Positions 34,166-42,251 of a DNA stretch of 64,000 nucleotides are shown in pieces. Origin of the DNA: Gammaproteobacteria bacterium (lineage in GTDB: Bacteria > Pseudomonadota > Gammaproteobacteria > Arenicellales > UBA868); assembly GCA_022450155.1 (NCBI GenBank), contig JAKUQR010000001.1, positions 93,868 to 157,867 on the forward strand. Direction: 5' to 3'. Made by a program: the position numbers and the translations under genes. A model generated the notes under the pieces. It saw nothing but the letters and a program-made list of their open reading frames with translations. It was not told where the DNA came from and made no database searches. Numbering within the stretch: position 1 is the first letter of the stretch; every line of letters begins with the position of its first letter.

Positions 34166-36832
34166 CTAGAAATTGAGAGACACATCCTTGTGATGCGAGT
34201 GGCAAACAGCGACGTATTGCGCCTGTTCCGTCGTCATGTAACGCTGTAGGCGAAGGCCAATTGAATTTTTGAGGAGATCATCATAAACCAGGAGGTCACC
34301 AAGCAGCTCAGCCTTAGCCCGTGACCGCCACGTAACTTCCGCCTCAAACAACCCCATCCCTTGAGACAAGAGATTGAGCGCTTTATCGGTCTTAGGTGTC
34401 TTTTTCTTGAGCGCACGTCGGGCCTTTGAGAGCTTGGATTTGACTTTACCGCTACCGGCAACAGCGCCAAGTTTCTTCTCAGCGGCCTTAATCGCGGCGA
34501 TTGCCGCTTCCGGCGACGAATCCTGGACCGTCCGCTTGAGGTTCGTGAGTTCCTTATCCAAAGCCGCCAATTTGTCGGCATCCTCGATGAGACTTCGTAG
34601 CTTCACTACACTCTCGTAAGCACTATCGACGCTCTGTCGATAACGGATCCGTGCCTTCTTCAACACCTTCGCACGCTCGACGAACCCATCCCGTGCACCC
34701 TGCCACGATGCCGGCACCTGAGAAAGTTGGGTATTGCGCTCTTCACTCAAGACTGCAAATTCTGATTCGAACTTAACCTTCTCTGATTCCGGGCCATCAT
34801 ATTCGGCAGACCAGTTCCGAATTCTCCGCTCAAGTTCCGCGAGCCGCTTGTCAGCGAGACGTGCCCGTCGCTGCATGCTGCGCACCTCGCGATGCAGCGG
34901 CCGATATTCGGGAATGTACGCGTCCAAAGCATTTCGAGCCGCTATAACATCATCAACCAACACCGACACACCCATTACCACCTCAAATCCAGCGACCAGC
35001 GCCTTCTGCTGAGATTCGGGTAGATAACTGATATCAAGGCCTTTCGCACGGGACACACCAGCCAACAAGGTCTTACCTTCGCTGTCGTAATAGGCGAATA
35101 CATATTCCTCCAGGCATTCCTGCAACTGGGGATTCATCGGTGGGGGCGCCGTTTCTGAACTGAGGTGGATCCGATTGGGCAGGTAGTTAACGAGACTCGG
35201 GTAATAACCGGCGATCGCAAGACCGACAAGTTGGAGGAGAATAAATGGCACAGCGCCCTTGTAGATTTCAATCGTTTTAACCACTGCCGACGCAACGCCC
35301 CGAAGGTAAAACAGCGCAAAACCAAAGGGTGGGGTCAAAAAAGAAGTCTGGATATTGATTCCGATCATCACACCCAACCAAACTGCCGTGATATTCGCTG
35401 ACGGATCAGACAAAAGAATCGGCGCAATGATCGGTACAACGACCACTGCGATCTCGATGAAGTCGAGGAAAAACCCGAGAAAGAAAATGACCGCCATAAC
35501 AACGATGAACTGGGCCCAGAATCCCCCTGGCAGGCTACTGAGAAAATTGCGCACCAGTTCTTCACCGCCAAAAGCACGAAACGCGGAGGTGAGCATTGCC
35601 GCACCGATCAGGATAATGAAGACCATCGAGGTGGTCTTCGCGGTCTCTACCATCACACCATGCATGGTGTTGTCGATCTTTAACGTGCGCCAACCGCTCC
35701 AAACCACACCCGTGAGGAGTACCGCAGTCGCTATCCCCGCCAGTATGAGACCTATAACCTCATCAGCAGTTCGGATGAATTTTATGTTCAGGTCATAAAT
35801 GCTCAGGATCACCAGTAGCGCGACGAGCGCACCCGTCGCCAATACGGCTGGGACATAGGTATACTTCTGGCCTCCAGCCAGTCGATAACCGGCCATGACC
35901 ATCGCACCAATTGCGCCGATCGCGCCAGCCTGATTCACCGTTGCGATGCCCGCAATAATTGATCCCAAAACGGCGAAAATCAGGACCAGTGGTGGTACCA
36001 GGGCAAGAAACACCCGTTTGGCAAACTGTCGATCAAACTGACCTTCATAAGGCACTGGTGGTGCAATATGCGGGCGAATGAATGACGCGATCAGGATATA
36101 CGCCATGTACAGCGCGACGAGGATCAATCCGGGGATGAGCGCACCCATGAACATGTCACCGGCACTGGCCGGAGTCACGTCATACTCGCTCGGCATTGAC
36201 ATCTGACCGGTACTGAATCTGTACTCGGCAAAACGTATGCCATTAGCAACGTCGCTCGCCCCCGATAACTGATCGGCCAGGATGATCAGTACGATGGACG
36301 GCGGGATAATCTGTCCCAGCGTACCGGATGCACACACCGTTCCGGTAGCAAGAGTGTGCGCGTACTTGTGCCGCAACATCGCCGGCAGTGAGATCAGCCC
36401 CATTGCGATGACGGTGGCCCCGACAATGCCCGTTGTCGCTGCCAGCAACGCCCCGACAAAGACTACCGAGATACCGAGTCCACCGGGAATCGGTCCGAAC
36501 AACTGCGCCATCGTCACTAACAGGTCTTCAGCAATGCGAGAGCGCTGCAACATGATGCCCATGAAGACAAACAGCGGAATGGCAATCAGCGTATCCCGCT
36601 CTACGTCCCAGTACAGGCTGCGAAAATTGGTCACCCCGGCGCTCAACCATTGCACTGGACCTCCCTGTGAGAAATACGCATCGATGTCACCTGCGAAAAT
36701 CCACCCACACAGCGCAGCCAACCCAATAGTCAAGATAGCTGAACCCGGTAGGGAAAACGCCACCGGAAATCCCGAACTCAAAGCCCCGACCATAAGGAGG
36801 AAAAGCACTGCCAGGAACAGGAGTTCCATCAT
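34166..36832 (-). CDS. TRAP transporter large permease (DctM-type) with long coiled-coil C-terminal extension
   Basis: TRAP large membrane subunit of 888 residues, about twice the usual 430. The DctM part (about 1-560) shows LIAIPLFVFMGIMLQRSRIA, VGALLAATTGIVGATVIAMG, GQIIPPSIVLIILAD, and FFLDFIEIAVVVVPI, with an added membrane stretch in the middle (LATGALVALLVILSIY, LILAGIATAVLLTGVV). From about 590 the protein turns soluble and highly charged, with heptad-like helices (REVRSMQRRARLADKRLAEL, KLSKARRALKKKTPKT) that predict coiled coil on the cytoplasmic side. Its ATG overlaps the dctQ stop by one base. It drives Na+- or H+-coupled uptake of an organic anion with DctQ and DctP. Confidence 0.9.
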   Translation of the reverse strand: MMELLFLAVLFLLMVGALSSGFPVAFSLPGSAILTIGLAALCGWIFAGDIDAYFSQGGPVQWLSAGVTNFRSLYWDVERDTLIAIPLFVFMGIMLQRSRIAEDLLVTMAQLFGPIPGGLGISVVFVGALLAATTGIVGATVIAMGLISLPAMLRHKYAHTLATGTVCASGTLGQIIPPSIVLIILADQLSGASDVANGIRFAEYRFSTGQMSMPSEYDVTPASAGDMFMGALIPGLILVALYMAYILIASFIRPHIAPPVPYEGQFDRQFAKRVFLALVPPLVLIFAVLGSIIAGIATVNQAGAIGAIGAMVMAGYRLAGGQKYTYVPAVLATGALVALLVILSIYDLNIKFIRTADEVIGLILAGIATAVLLTGVVWSGWRTLKIDNTMHGVMVETAKTTSMVFIILIGAAMLTSAFRAFGGEELVRNFLSSLPGGFWAQFIVVMAVIFFLGFFLDFIEIAVVVVPIIAPILLSDPSANITAVWLGVMIGINIQTSFLTPPFGFALFYLRGVASAVVKTIEIYKGAVPFILLQLVGLAIAGYYPSLVNYLPNRIHLSSETAPPPMNPQLQECLEEYVFAYYDSEGKTLLAGVSRAKGLDISYLPESQQKALVAGFEVVMGVSVLVDDVIAARNALDAYIPEYRPLHREVRSMQRRARLADKRLAELERRIRNWSAEYDGPESEKVKFESEFAVLSEERNTQLSQVPASWQGARDGFVERAKVLKKARIRYRQSVDSAYESVVKLRSLIEDADKLAALDKELTNLKRTVQDSSPEAAIAAIKAAEKKLGAVAGSGKVKSKLSKARRALKKKTPKTDKALNLLSQGMGLFEAEVTWRSRAKAELLGDLLVYDDLLKNSIGLRLQRYMTTEQAQYVAVCHSHHKDVSLNF

Positions 36833-37911
36833 TACACCCCAGAGGCCACGGTTTCTTCGCCATTGTCTAAGTCACGATCCTCAGACAACTTGGGCTCGCC
36901 TCGAAGATCGGCGACGCTTTCCAGGAAATAACTCATAAACTGAATCGTCATCGTCACCGAAAAGGTCACTAGAAACCCAACCATCAAGTACTTTACATAC
37001 ATGCCATAACCTTGCTGGCTCACTTCAAAACTCAACAACGGGCCGTTCAGGCTACTGCCTCTACCCCACATACCGGTAGTCAATATGACCCAACACAACG
37101 GAAGACCCATAAAGATAGATCCAATACCATTCGCCCATGCTTTGCCACGCGCACTGAAATGGGTGTAAAGCACATCGACACGCACATGACCCTCGGTAAT
37201 CAACGCATAAGCACTGGCAAAAAGGAAAAGCGCCGCGTACCAAAACCGGACCAGGTCACCCATAAAGGCCTGTTCATATGAAAAAATAAACCGCGTGATA
37301 ACGATCGAAAATTCCGCCACAACAATCAGTAGCGCAAGCCAAGTGAATCCCAGCCCGCGCACAAACAATGCGATGAAAAAACCCAGTAGAACCAGCGGAT
37401 AGTGCACGTATGTGCCCCGATAGCTCGTTCGACCAAGATCCAGTGTCATCTGTTGCCCGACCAGGAAAATCAAGAGATCTTCCACACGAAGAAATGAAAT
37501 CACCGCATCGACAATACCGACCAACAAGATCGCCCAAAAAAGAGCCCGCACGAGATACGTCACCAACGCAGTCAGCCGAACAGCTTCTGTCCGCAGCCCA
37601 ACATCACGAGTTAACCATGGGTAGACAACGGCAGCGCCCAAACCCACGAAGACGATGGCAACTTGAATCCACCCCAGGGTAATCGCCTCATCGATCAACG
37701 GTTTAGACAAAGGGTTCAAACCGAACCACCCTTGGTGGGCAGACAACGCCAGCACCCCGGGCCAGTCCCACCAGAAAATCAGAAAATTATTCAGTAGAAA
37801 CAACAACACGAGCGCAACCATGCCCCACGCACTGGCACGGAGCCACAAAGTCACAGCATGACTTGCCGCTGAGGTTTGGTCTTGCGTGCTCCGGTTGGAA
37901 AAACTGATCAA
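36832..37911 (-). CDS. TRAP transporter small permease (DctQ-type) with extended N-terminal membrane domain
   Basis: TRAP small membrane subunit of 359 residues against a usual 160-200. The C-terminal half is the DctQ domain (MGDLVRFWYAALFLFASAYALITEGHVRVDVLY, split here by my reading at about 210-245, then helices to 330). The N-terminal 200 residues add about four to five hydrophobic segments (GMVALVLLFLLNNFLIFWW, VAIVFVGLGAAVVYPWL, LVRALFWAILLVGIVDAVI). Both membrane subunits being enlarged together suggests they form one enlarged complex. Start: a TTG at 37911 with GAGGG six bases upstream; no better ATG precedes the first helix. Confidence 0.85.
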   Translation of the reverse strand: MISFSNRSTQDQTSAASHAVTLWLRASAWGMVALVLLFLLNNFLIFWWDWPGVLALSAHQGWFGLNPLSKPLIDEAITLGWIQVAIVFVGLGAAVVYPWLTRDVGLRTEAVRLTALVTYLVRALFWAILLVGIVDAVISFLRVEDLLIFLVGQQMTLDLGRTSYRGTYVHYPLVLLGFFIALFVRGLGFTWLALLIVVAEFSIVITRFIFSYEQAFMGDLVRFWYAALFLFASAYALITEGHVRVDVLYTHFSARGKAWANGIGSIFMGLPLCWVILTTGMWGRGSSLNGPLLSFEVSQQGYGMYVKYLMVGFLVTFSVTMTIQFMSYFLESVADLRGEPKLSEDRDLDNGEETVASGV

Positions 37912-37997
37912 GATGCCCTCGTAGTCAATGTGCAGTCACCCGCTCGAAGTCGCTGCAACAGATTGGCGACCTCCCGCGACTATGGCCCGAGAACTAG

Positions 37998-38029
37998 AAA
38001 AAAAAGGGCGGAGTCGTTGGACTCCGCCC
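37998..38029 (-). terminator. Rho-independent terminator between dctP and dctQ
   Basis: On the minus strand: GGGCGGAGTC-CAAC-GACTCCGCCC followed by eight T residues. The 10-bp perfect stem and T-run make a textbook terminator. It stands 48 bases after the dctP stop and 87 bases before dctQ, so it should let dctP be made in excess over the membrane subunits, as usual for binding-protein-dependent transporters. Confidence 0.9.
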
Positions 38030-38076
38030 TCAGTCGACTGCTTGTTCTATTTAAATCCTTAGATTCAGGCGATGAA

Positions 38077-39168
38077 TCAGATACCGAGCACCCGGTTACG
38101 TTGTGTGATGTAGGGTACCTCAGAAGTGTTCATCCAGCTTCCAACAGACTGACGTGTGGCAAGCATGCTGTCTAAAATGCGAGCGGTCAGATCACTGTCC
38201 GCACGATACTCCTCGAAGACTTCTAACGTCGCTTCGCCGGCTGCATCAAAGATGTCGTCGCTGAACTCGCGCAGCAGAACGCCATGCTCTTCGACAAGCT
38301 TAACCATTGAAGAGCCGTTGTTCCAACAGTACTCCGAATACAACAAGTTATTCTCGAGCGCACAGGCCGCCTCGATCAACTTCTGATCAGCTGTTGACAA
38401 CCCGTCCCACCAGGTCTTGTTCATTCCAAATGATTCCATGGTGCCTGGCTCGTGGAAACCCGGCCAGTAGTAATACTTCGCCGCTTCATAGAACTTCATG
38501 AAACCATCATTCCAGGGACCCACCCATTCAGTGGCATCAATTGCACCGGAAACCAGTGCTTCGTAGATCTGGCTACCCGGCAGAGACACCGGCGAGGCAC
38601 CCATTTTTGCCAGTACGTCACCGCCCATCCCTGGAATACGCATCTTGAGTCCCTTGAAGTCATCTGCAGAATTGATCTCCTTGCGAAACCAACCCCCCAT
38701 CTGTACCCCGTTGTTACCCGCCTTGAAGCACTTGATATTGAACGGGGCACCGAGCTCATCCCACAGTTCCTGACCACCACCCCAATCGATCCAGGTGTTG
38801 ACTTCGTTAACAGTCAACCCAAAAGGCACAGACCCAAAAAACGCATAGCCTTTGTGCTTGCCTTTCCAGTAATAGTCTGCCGCATGGTAGGCCTGTGCGT
38901 TGCCAGAGGCGACTTCATCAAAAGCATCGAATGCTTTGACCCGCTCGTTGGCTGCAAAGTACTCCACATGAATCCGGCCACCACTCATTATCTCCAGGTT
39001 CTTAGCGAGGCGTTGTGCACCCGTACCGAGGCCCGGAAAATCGCGTGGCCATGTGCTGACCATCACCATTTCGATGCGCTCCTTGGCGATGGCCGGTGCG
39101 GCCAGCGTTGCCGCAGCCGCCGCGGTCCCTGCCGCACTGGCAGTTTTCAGAAAATCTCTACGTTTCAT
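38077..39168 (-). CDS. TRAP transporter substrate-binding protein (DctP/TakP-type)
   Basis: Periplasmic binding protein of 363 residues. The N-terminus MKRRDFLKTASAAGTAAAAA followed by LAAPAIA is a twin-arginine-type signal (RRDFLK), cleaved after AIA. The mature part begins with MVMVSTWPRDFPGLG and carries GLKMRIPGMGGDVLAKMG and SGAIDATEWVGPWND, the ligand-binding region with the Arg that pairs the substrate carboxylate; ATEW plus WVGP is typical of the TakP/lactate-type clade binding 2-oxoacids or hydroxyacids. AGGAGGAAAC precedes the ATG, a very strong start. The 2-oxoacid preference would suit the KorAB enzyme at 54.7-57.4 kb, but that is only an inference. Confidence 0.92.
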   Translation of the reverse strand: MKRRDFLKTASAAGTAAAAATLAAPAIAKERIEMVMVSTWPRDFPGLGTGAQRLAKNLEIMSGGRIHVEYFAANERVKAFDAFDEVASGNAQAYHAADYYWKGKHKGYAFFGSVPFGLTVNEVNTWIDWGGGQELWDELGAPFNIKCFKAGNNGVQMGGWFRKEINSADDFKGLKMRIPGMGGDVLAKMGASPVSLPGSQIYEALVSGAIDATEWVGPWNDGFMKFYEAAKYYYWPGFHEPGTMESFGMNKTWWDGLSTADQKLIEAACALENNLLYSEYCWNNGSSMVKLVEEHGVLLREFSDDIFDAAGEATLEVFEEYRADSDLTARILDSMLATRQSVGSWMNTSEVPYITQRNRVLGI

Positions 39169-39237
39169 GTTTCCTCCTCATCTTGCATTAGGACCTGAGC
39201 AGATTTCCAGCCACCCAGGCAGGTTATCTTCTGCTGC

Positions 39238-39259
39238 GGGATGGTCTAGAAACCATCCC
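39238..39259. promoter_or_regulatory. Perfect hairpin/dyad upstream of dctP
   Basis: GGGATGGT-CTAGAA-ACCATCCC, an 8-bp perfect inverted repeat, lies 70 bases upstream of the dctP start and 153 before the GGT-like gene, in the divergent gap. There is no T-run, so an operator or leader hairpin is more likely than a terminator. A second weaker repeat, ATTCAG-TGAGAAG-CTGAAT, is at 39311-39329. Confidence 0.3.
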
Positions 39260-39411
39260 TTACAATCACTTTAGCATGTCGAAAAGACTTTTGGGGGTAT
39301 TCTCATATTAATTCAGTGAGAAGCTGAATCCACCCTCCTTTAACATGCAAGAGAAACAGTACAAAGTGCAGTATTATCGTGTTATCGCATCGTACGAATT
39401 GACTCTATCCC

Positions 39412-41139
39412 ATGACTGATTATCGAACCCACCGACCTACGATTATGGGCACCACGCACATGGTCTGCGCTGGCCACAATCTCGCTGCGGCCGCAGGCTA
39501 CCGCATACTTGAAGAAGGAGGCAATGCCATCGATGCAGGTGTCGCTGCAGGTATCGCCATCAATGTTGTCCTGCCCGAGAACACCAATTTTGGCGGCGTA
39601 GCGCCCATCATTGTCTATCTTGCGGATACCGATTCCATTGTGACCATCAGTGGCCTGGGACGCTGGCCGCGCGCCGCATCGATCGATTACTTCAAACGAG
39701 AACACGATGGAGACCTGCCCTTAGGTATTCTGCGAGCCGTGGTGCCGTCCGCGCCTGACGCCTGGCTCACCGCGCTTGAAAGATACGGCACCCTCAGCCT
39801 AGAACAAGTGATCACTCCGGCACTTGAATTGGCTGAGGAAGGTTTCCCACTCTCCGCCGTGGTGCAAAACGAGATAGTGAAACAATTCACCACCGGTCCT
39901 GTTTGGAAAGCCAACGGCAGAATATTCATGCCAGGGGGTCGCCTGCCGCAGGTGGGTGACCGGATCGTACAATCTGCACTGGCCGATACGTTTAAGCGCC
40001 TGATTGATGTTGAGCACCGCGCCAGAGACTGTGGACGTTCAGCCGCGATACGGGCAGCGCGAGATTATTTTTATCAGGGCGAACTGGCTCGCGAAATCGC
40101 CGACTTCAGCGCATCCGAAGGTGGTCTACTTTGCTACGAAGACCTGCGTGATTTTTCGGTCGGTCACGAAGCGCCTGTGAGCGGACAATTTCAAAATTAC
40201 TCGATTTATACCTGCGGACCATGGTGTCAGGGACCTGTCGTCGCACAAGTACTTCAAATGCTGGCCAATGACAATCTCAAAAATATGGGCCACAACAGCA
40301 GTTCGTACATACACCTCATCTCCGAGGCGTTAAACCTGGCCTTTTCTGATCGAGAGCATTATTTTGGCGACCCTGACTTTGTCGATGTGCCGATATCGAC
40401 TCTGCTGTCTTCGGCCTATACCCAAATTCGTCGAGCAGAAATCGATCCTGCCAAGGCTTTTGGCGAGATGCCCCCGCCGGGTAAAACTGAAATTGAACCG
40501 CATTACCCTGCCCCATCCCCATCCACTGGATCACCAAACTCTGGGGCGGCGACCGACACCAGTTATACCTGTACCGTCGATCGATGGGGCAACGCGTTTT
40601 CAGCAACACCCAGTGATCAGAACACGCCCAATCCAATCATTCCTGAGCTCGGCTTTAGTCTCTCATGTCGGGGGTATCAAAGCTGGCTCGACCCTGCTCA
40701 CGCTTCAAGTTTAGCGCCCTTGAAACGACCCCGACTGACGCCCAATCCAGCCATTGCGCTGAAAGACGGGAAGCTCTTCATGCCCTTTGGCTGCCCGGGT
40801 GGAGATGCTCAGTGTCAGGCCATGGTGCAGGTTTTTCTCAATATCGTCGAATTTGACATGGCACCCCAGGTCGCCGTCGAACAGCCTCGATTCGCAACCT
40901 GGAATTTTCCGAATTCGTTCTGGCCCCATGGCTACCTGCCGGGTCGGCTTAACCTGGAAAGTCGTATGGACCCAGCGTTAGTTGAACAGCTCAAACACCT
41001 TGGCCACGACGTCGTGTTTTCCGACGACTGGGATTCAATGTACATGGGTGTTATGGGCGCCATCACCGTGGATACGGATGCCGGCCTGCTTCGTGCGGGT
41101 GCAGACCCGCGCCGGGATACCTATGCGATCGGTCGGTAA
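39412..41139 (+). CDS. Gamma-glutamyltransferase-like Ntn hydrolase
   Basis: A 575-residue protein of the gamma-glutamyltranspeptidase family. Seen: the start HLAAAAGYRILEEGGNAIDA-like segment (AGYRILEEGGNAIDAGVAAG), LPENTNFGGVAPIIVYL, DAWLTALERYGTLSLEQV, and the autocleavage zone at about 380-392: the TSYTCTVD segment, where Thr383 aligns with the catalytic Thr391 of E. coli GGT and RWGNAFSATPS follows. No signal peptide is visible, unlike classic periplasmic GGT; members of this type act on gamma-glutamyl amides, glutaryl-type acyl or acylase substrates in the cytoplasm. It is divergent from dctP across 243 bases and converges with the dioxygenase gene. Confidence 0.88.
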   Translation: MTDYRTHRPTIMGTTHMVCAGHNLAAAAGYRILEEGGNAIDAGVAAGIAINVVLPENTNFGGVAPIIVYLADTDSIVTISGLGRWPRAASIDYFKREHDGDLPLGILRAVVPSAPDAWLTALERYGTLSLEQVITPALELAEEGFPLSAVVQNEIVKQFTTGPVWKANGRIFMPGGRLPQVGDRIVQSALADTFKRLIDVEHRARDCGRSAAIRAARDYFYQGELAREIADFSASEGGLLCYEDLRDFSVGHEAPVSGQFQNYSIYTCGPWCQGPVVAQVLQMLANDNLKNMGHNSSSYIHLISEALNLAFSDREHYFGDPDFVDVPISTLLSSAYTQIRRAEIDPAKAFGEMPPPGKTEIEPHYPAPSPSTGSPNSGAATDTSYTCTVDRWGNAFSATPSDQNTPNPIIPELGFSLSCRGYQSWLDPAHASSLAPLKRPRLTPNPAIALKDGKLFMPFGCPGGDAQCQAMVQVFLNIVEFDMAPQVAVEQPRFATWNFPNSFWPHGYLPGRLNLESRMDPALVEQLKHLGHDVVFSDDWDSMYMGVMGAITVDTDAGLLRAGADPRRDTYAIGR

Positions 41140-41155
41140 AACGAGCGGCGTTTGA

Positions 41156-42193
41156 TCAGGGCTCCAGAGGCGCCTGCAACGTTGCACCGGGCACCCTGAT
41201 GCCACCACGGGGTTGTCCTGGCTCGATCGTTCCGTAACGCGCTTCAAAATCAGCAGGCAACGAACGACCATCTGCGGCTGATAGCCAGAGCCTTAGAAGA
41301 TGTCTCCTTCGTTCCGGTTCGGGCCAGTCTTGGTAACTGGTCCGGGCATGCAGTATCTGGTGATTGTGCAGAAATTGTATATCGCCTGGAAGAAAATCAA
41401 TATCCAGACGCAGCTCATCACTCGATGCCAGTTCATCAACCAAATCCAACGCATCGGCCTGCTCTGCAGTCAATGGCGGTATGTGTGGATGGCGTTGTGC
41501 CGCATCAATAAAGTCACGTGCGTAAATACAGGTGACCCGCTCTTCTTCGGGATAAAACACGGCCAATTCATAGGTCTCGTCGTCGCCTTCAGGGATCTCG
41601 CCTTTGCGGTCTATATGAAACCGCCGACAGAGCACTTTCAGTAGATCAGGACGACGCTGGGCAATTTCATGGTAAATCGTCGATGATGAACAAATCGAGC
41701 TCTGCCCTCCCGTACGCGCGGGTTGCAGACACAACAGGCCGACAATATCGGTGGAATCGGTGTGAAAGAGCTGTCGATAGCTGGTTTGATAAACCCGGTT
41801 CAGCGAATCCATAGGGTCGAGCCCCAGATCGTAGACATGGCCGAGCAGGTGACCCTGTGCATTCTGTGAAACTGGTACGCCCAGATGACAGCCGATCCCA
41901 TAATATGCGCGGGCTGAAGTTTCGCGGTTCCATTCGAGGACTGGCAACCCACGTAACACAGCGAATCCACGCCCGTAGATGAGTTCGTCCCGCAATTCTC
42001 GGATACGTGAAGCGAACGCTGGCAAAACGAAAGAGCTGGCACTCAACTCGGGGATAGGTACCGCTTGGGTACGGCTGACTGCGACCTCTAGTTCCTGGAT
42101 CTCCTCGTCAGTCAGCCCAATGATCCAGTCATCACGTTGCTCCCAGTCGGCGCGATACCACACGGCCGGGTCAAAATTACGACTGAGGGTCAT
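41156..42193 (-). CDS. TauD/TfdA-family dioxygenase (gamma-butyrobetaine-hydroxylase-like)
   Basis: An Fe(II)/2-oxoglutarate dioxygenase of about 345 residues. Seen: the HTDSTDIVGLLCLQ segment (His, Asp of the triad), QFLHNHQILHARTSYQDWPE with the late His, and RRHLLRLWLS with the Arg for 2-oxoglutarate. The start at 42193 has GGGGTAA upstream and coincides with the family start (SRNFDPAVWYRAD); a longer frame to 42346 overlaps the next gene and is not used. The gene is 58 bases downstream of the dimethylglycine-dehydrogenase-like gene. In this setting a hydroxylase of a methylated or quaternary amine (as gamma-butyrobetaine hydroxylase) is a reasonable inference. Confidence 0.82.
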   Translation of the reverse strand: MTLSRNFDPAVWYRADWEQRDDWIIGLTDEEIQELEVAVSRTQAVPIPELSASSFVLPAFASRIRELRDELIYGRGFAVLRGLPVLEWNRETSARAYYGIGCHLGVPVSQNAQGHLLGHVYDLGLDPMDSLNRVYQTSYRQLFHTDSTDIVGLLCLQPARTGGQSSICSSSTIYHEIAQRRPDLLKVLCRRFHIDRKGEIPEGDDETYELAVFYPEEERVTCIYARDFIDAAQRHPHIPPLTAEQADALDLVDELASSDELRLDIDFLPGDIQFLHNHQILHARTSYQDWPEPERRRHLLRLWLSAADGRSLPADFEARYGTIEPGQPRGGIRVPGATLQAPLEP

Positions 42194-42251
42194 CTGGTTA
42201 CCCCGCGTGACATGCAGTTCCCGTGACACAAACGGCAATCCTGATCGGCGC

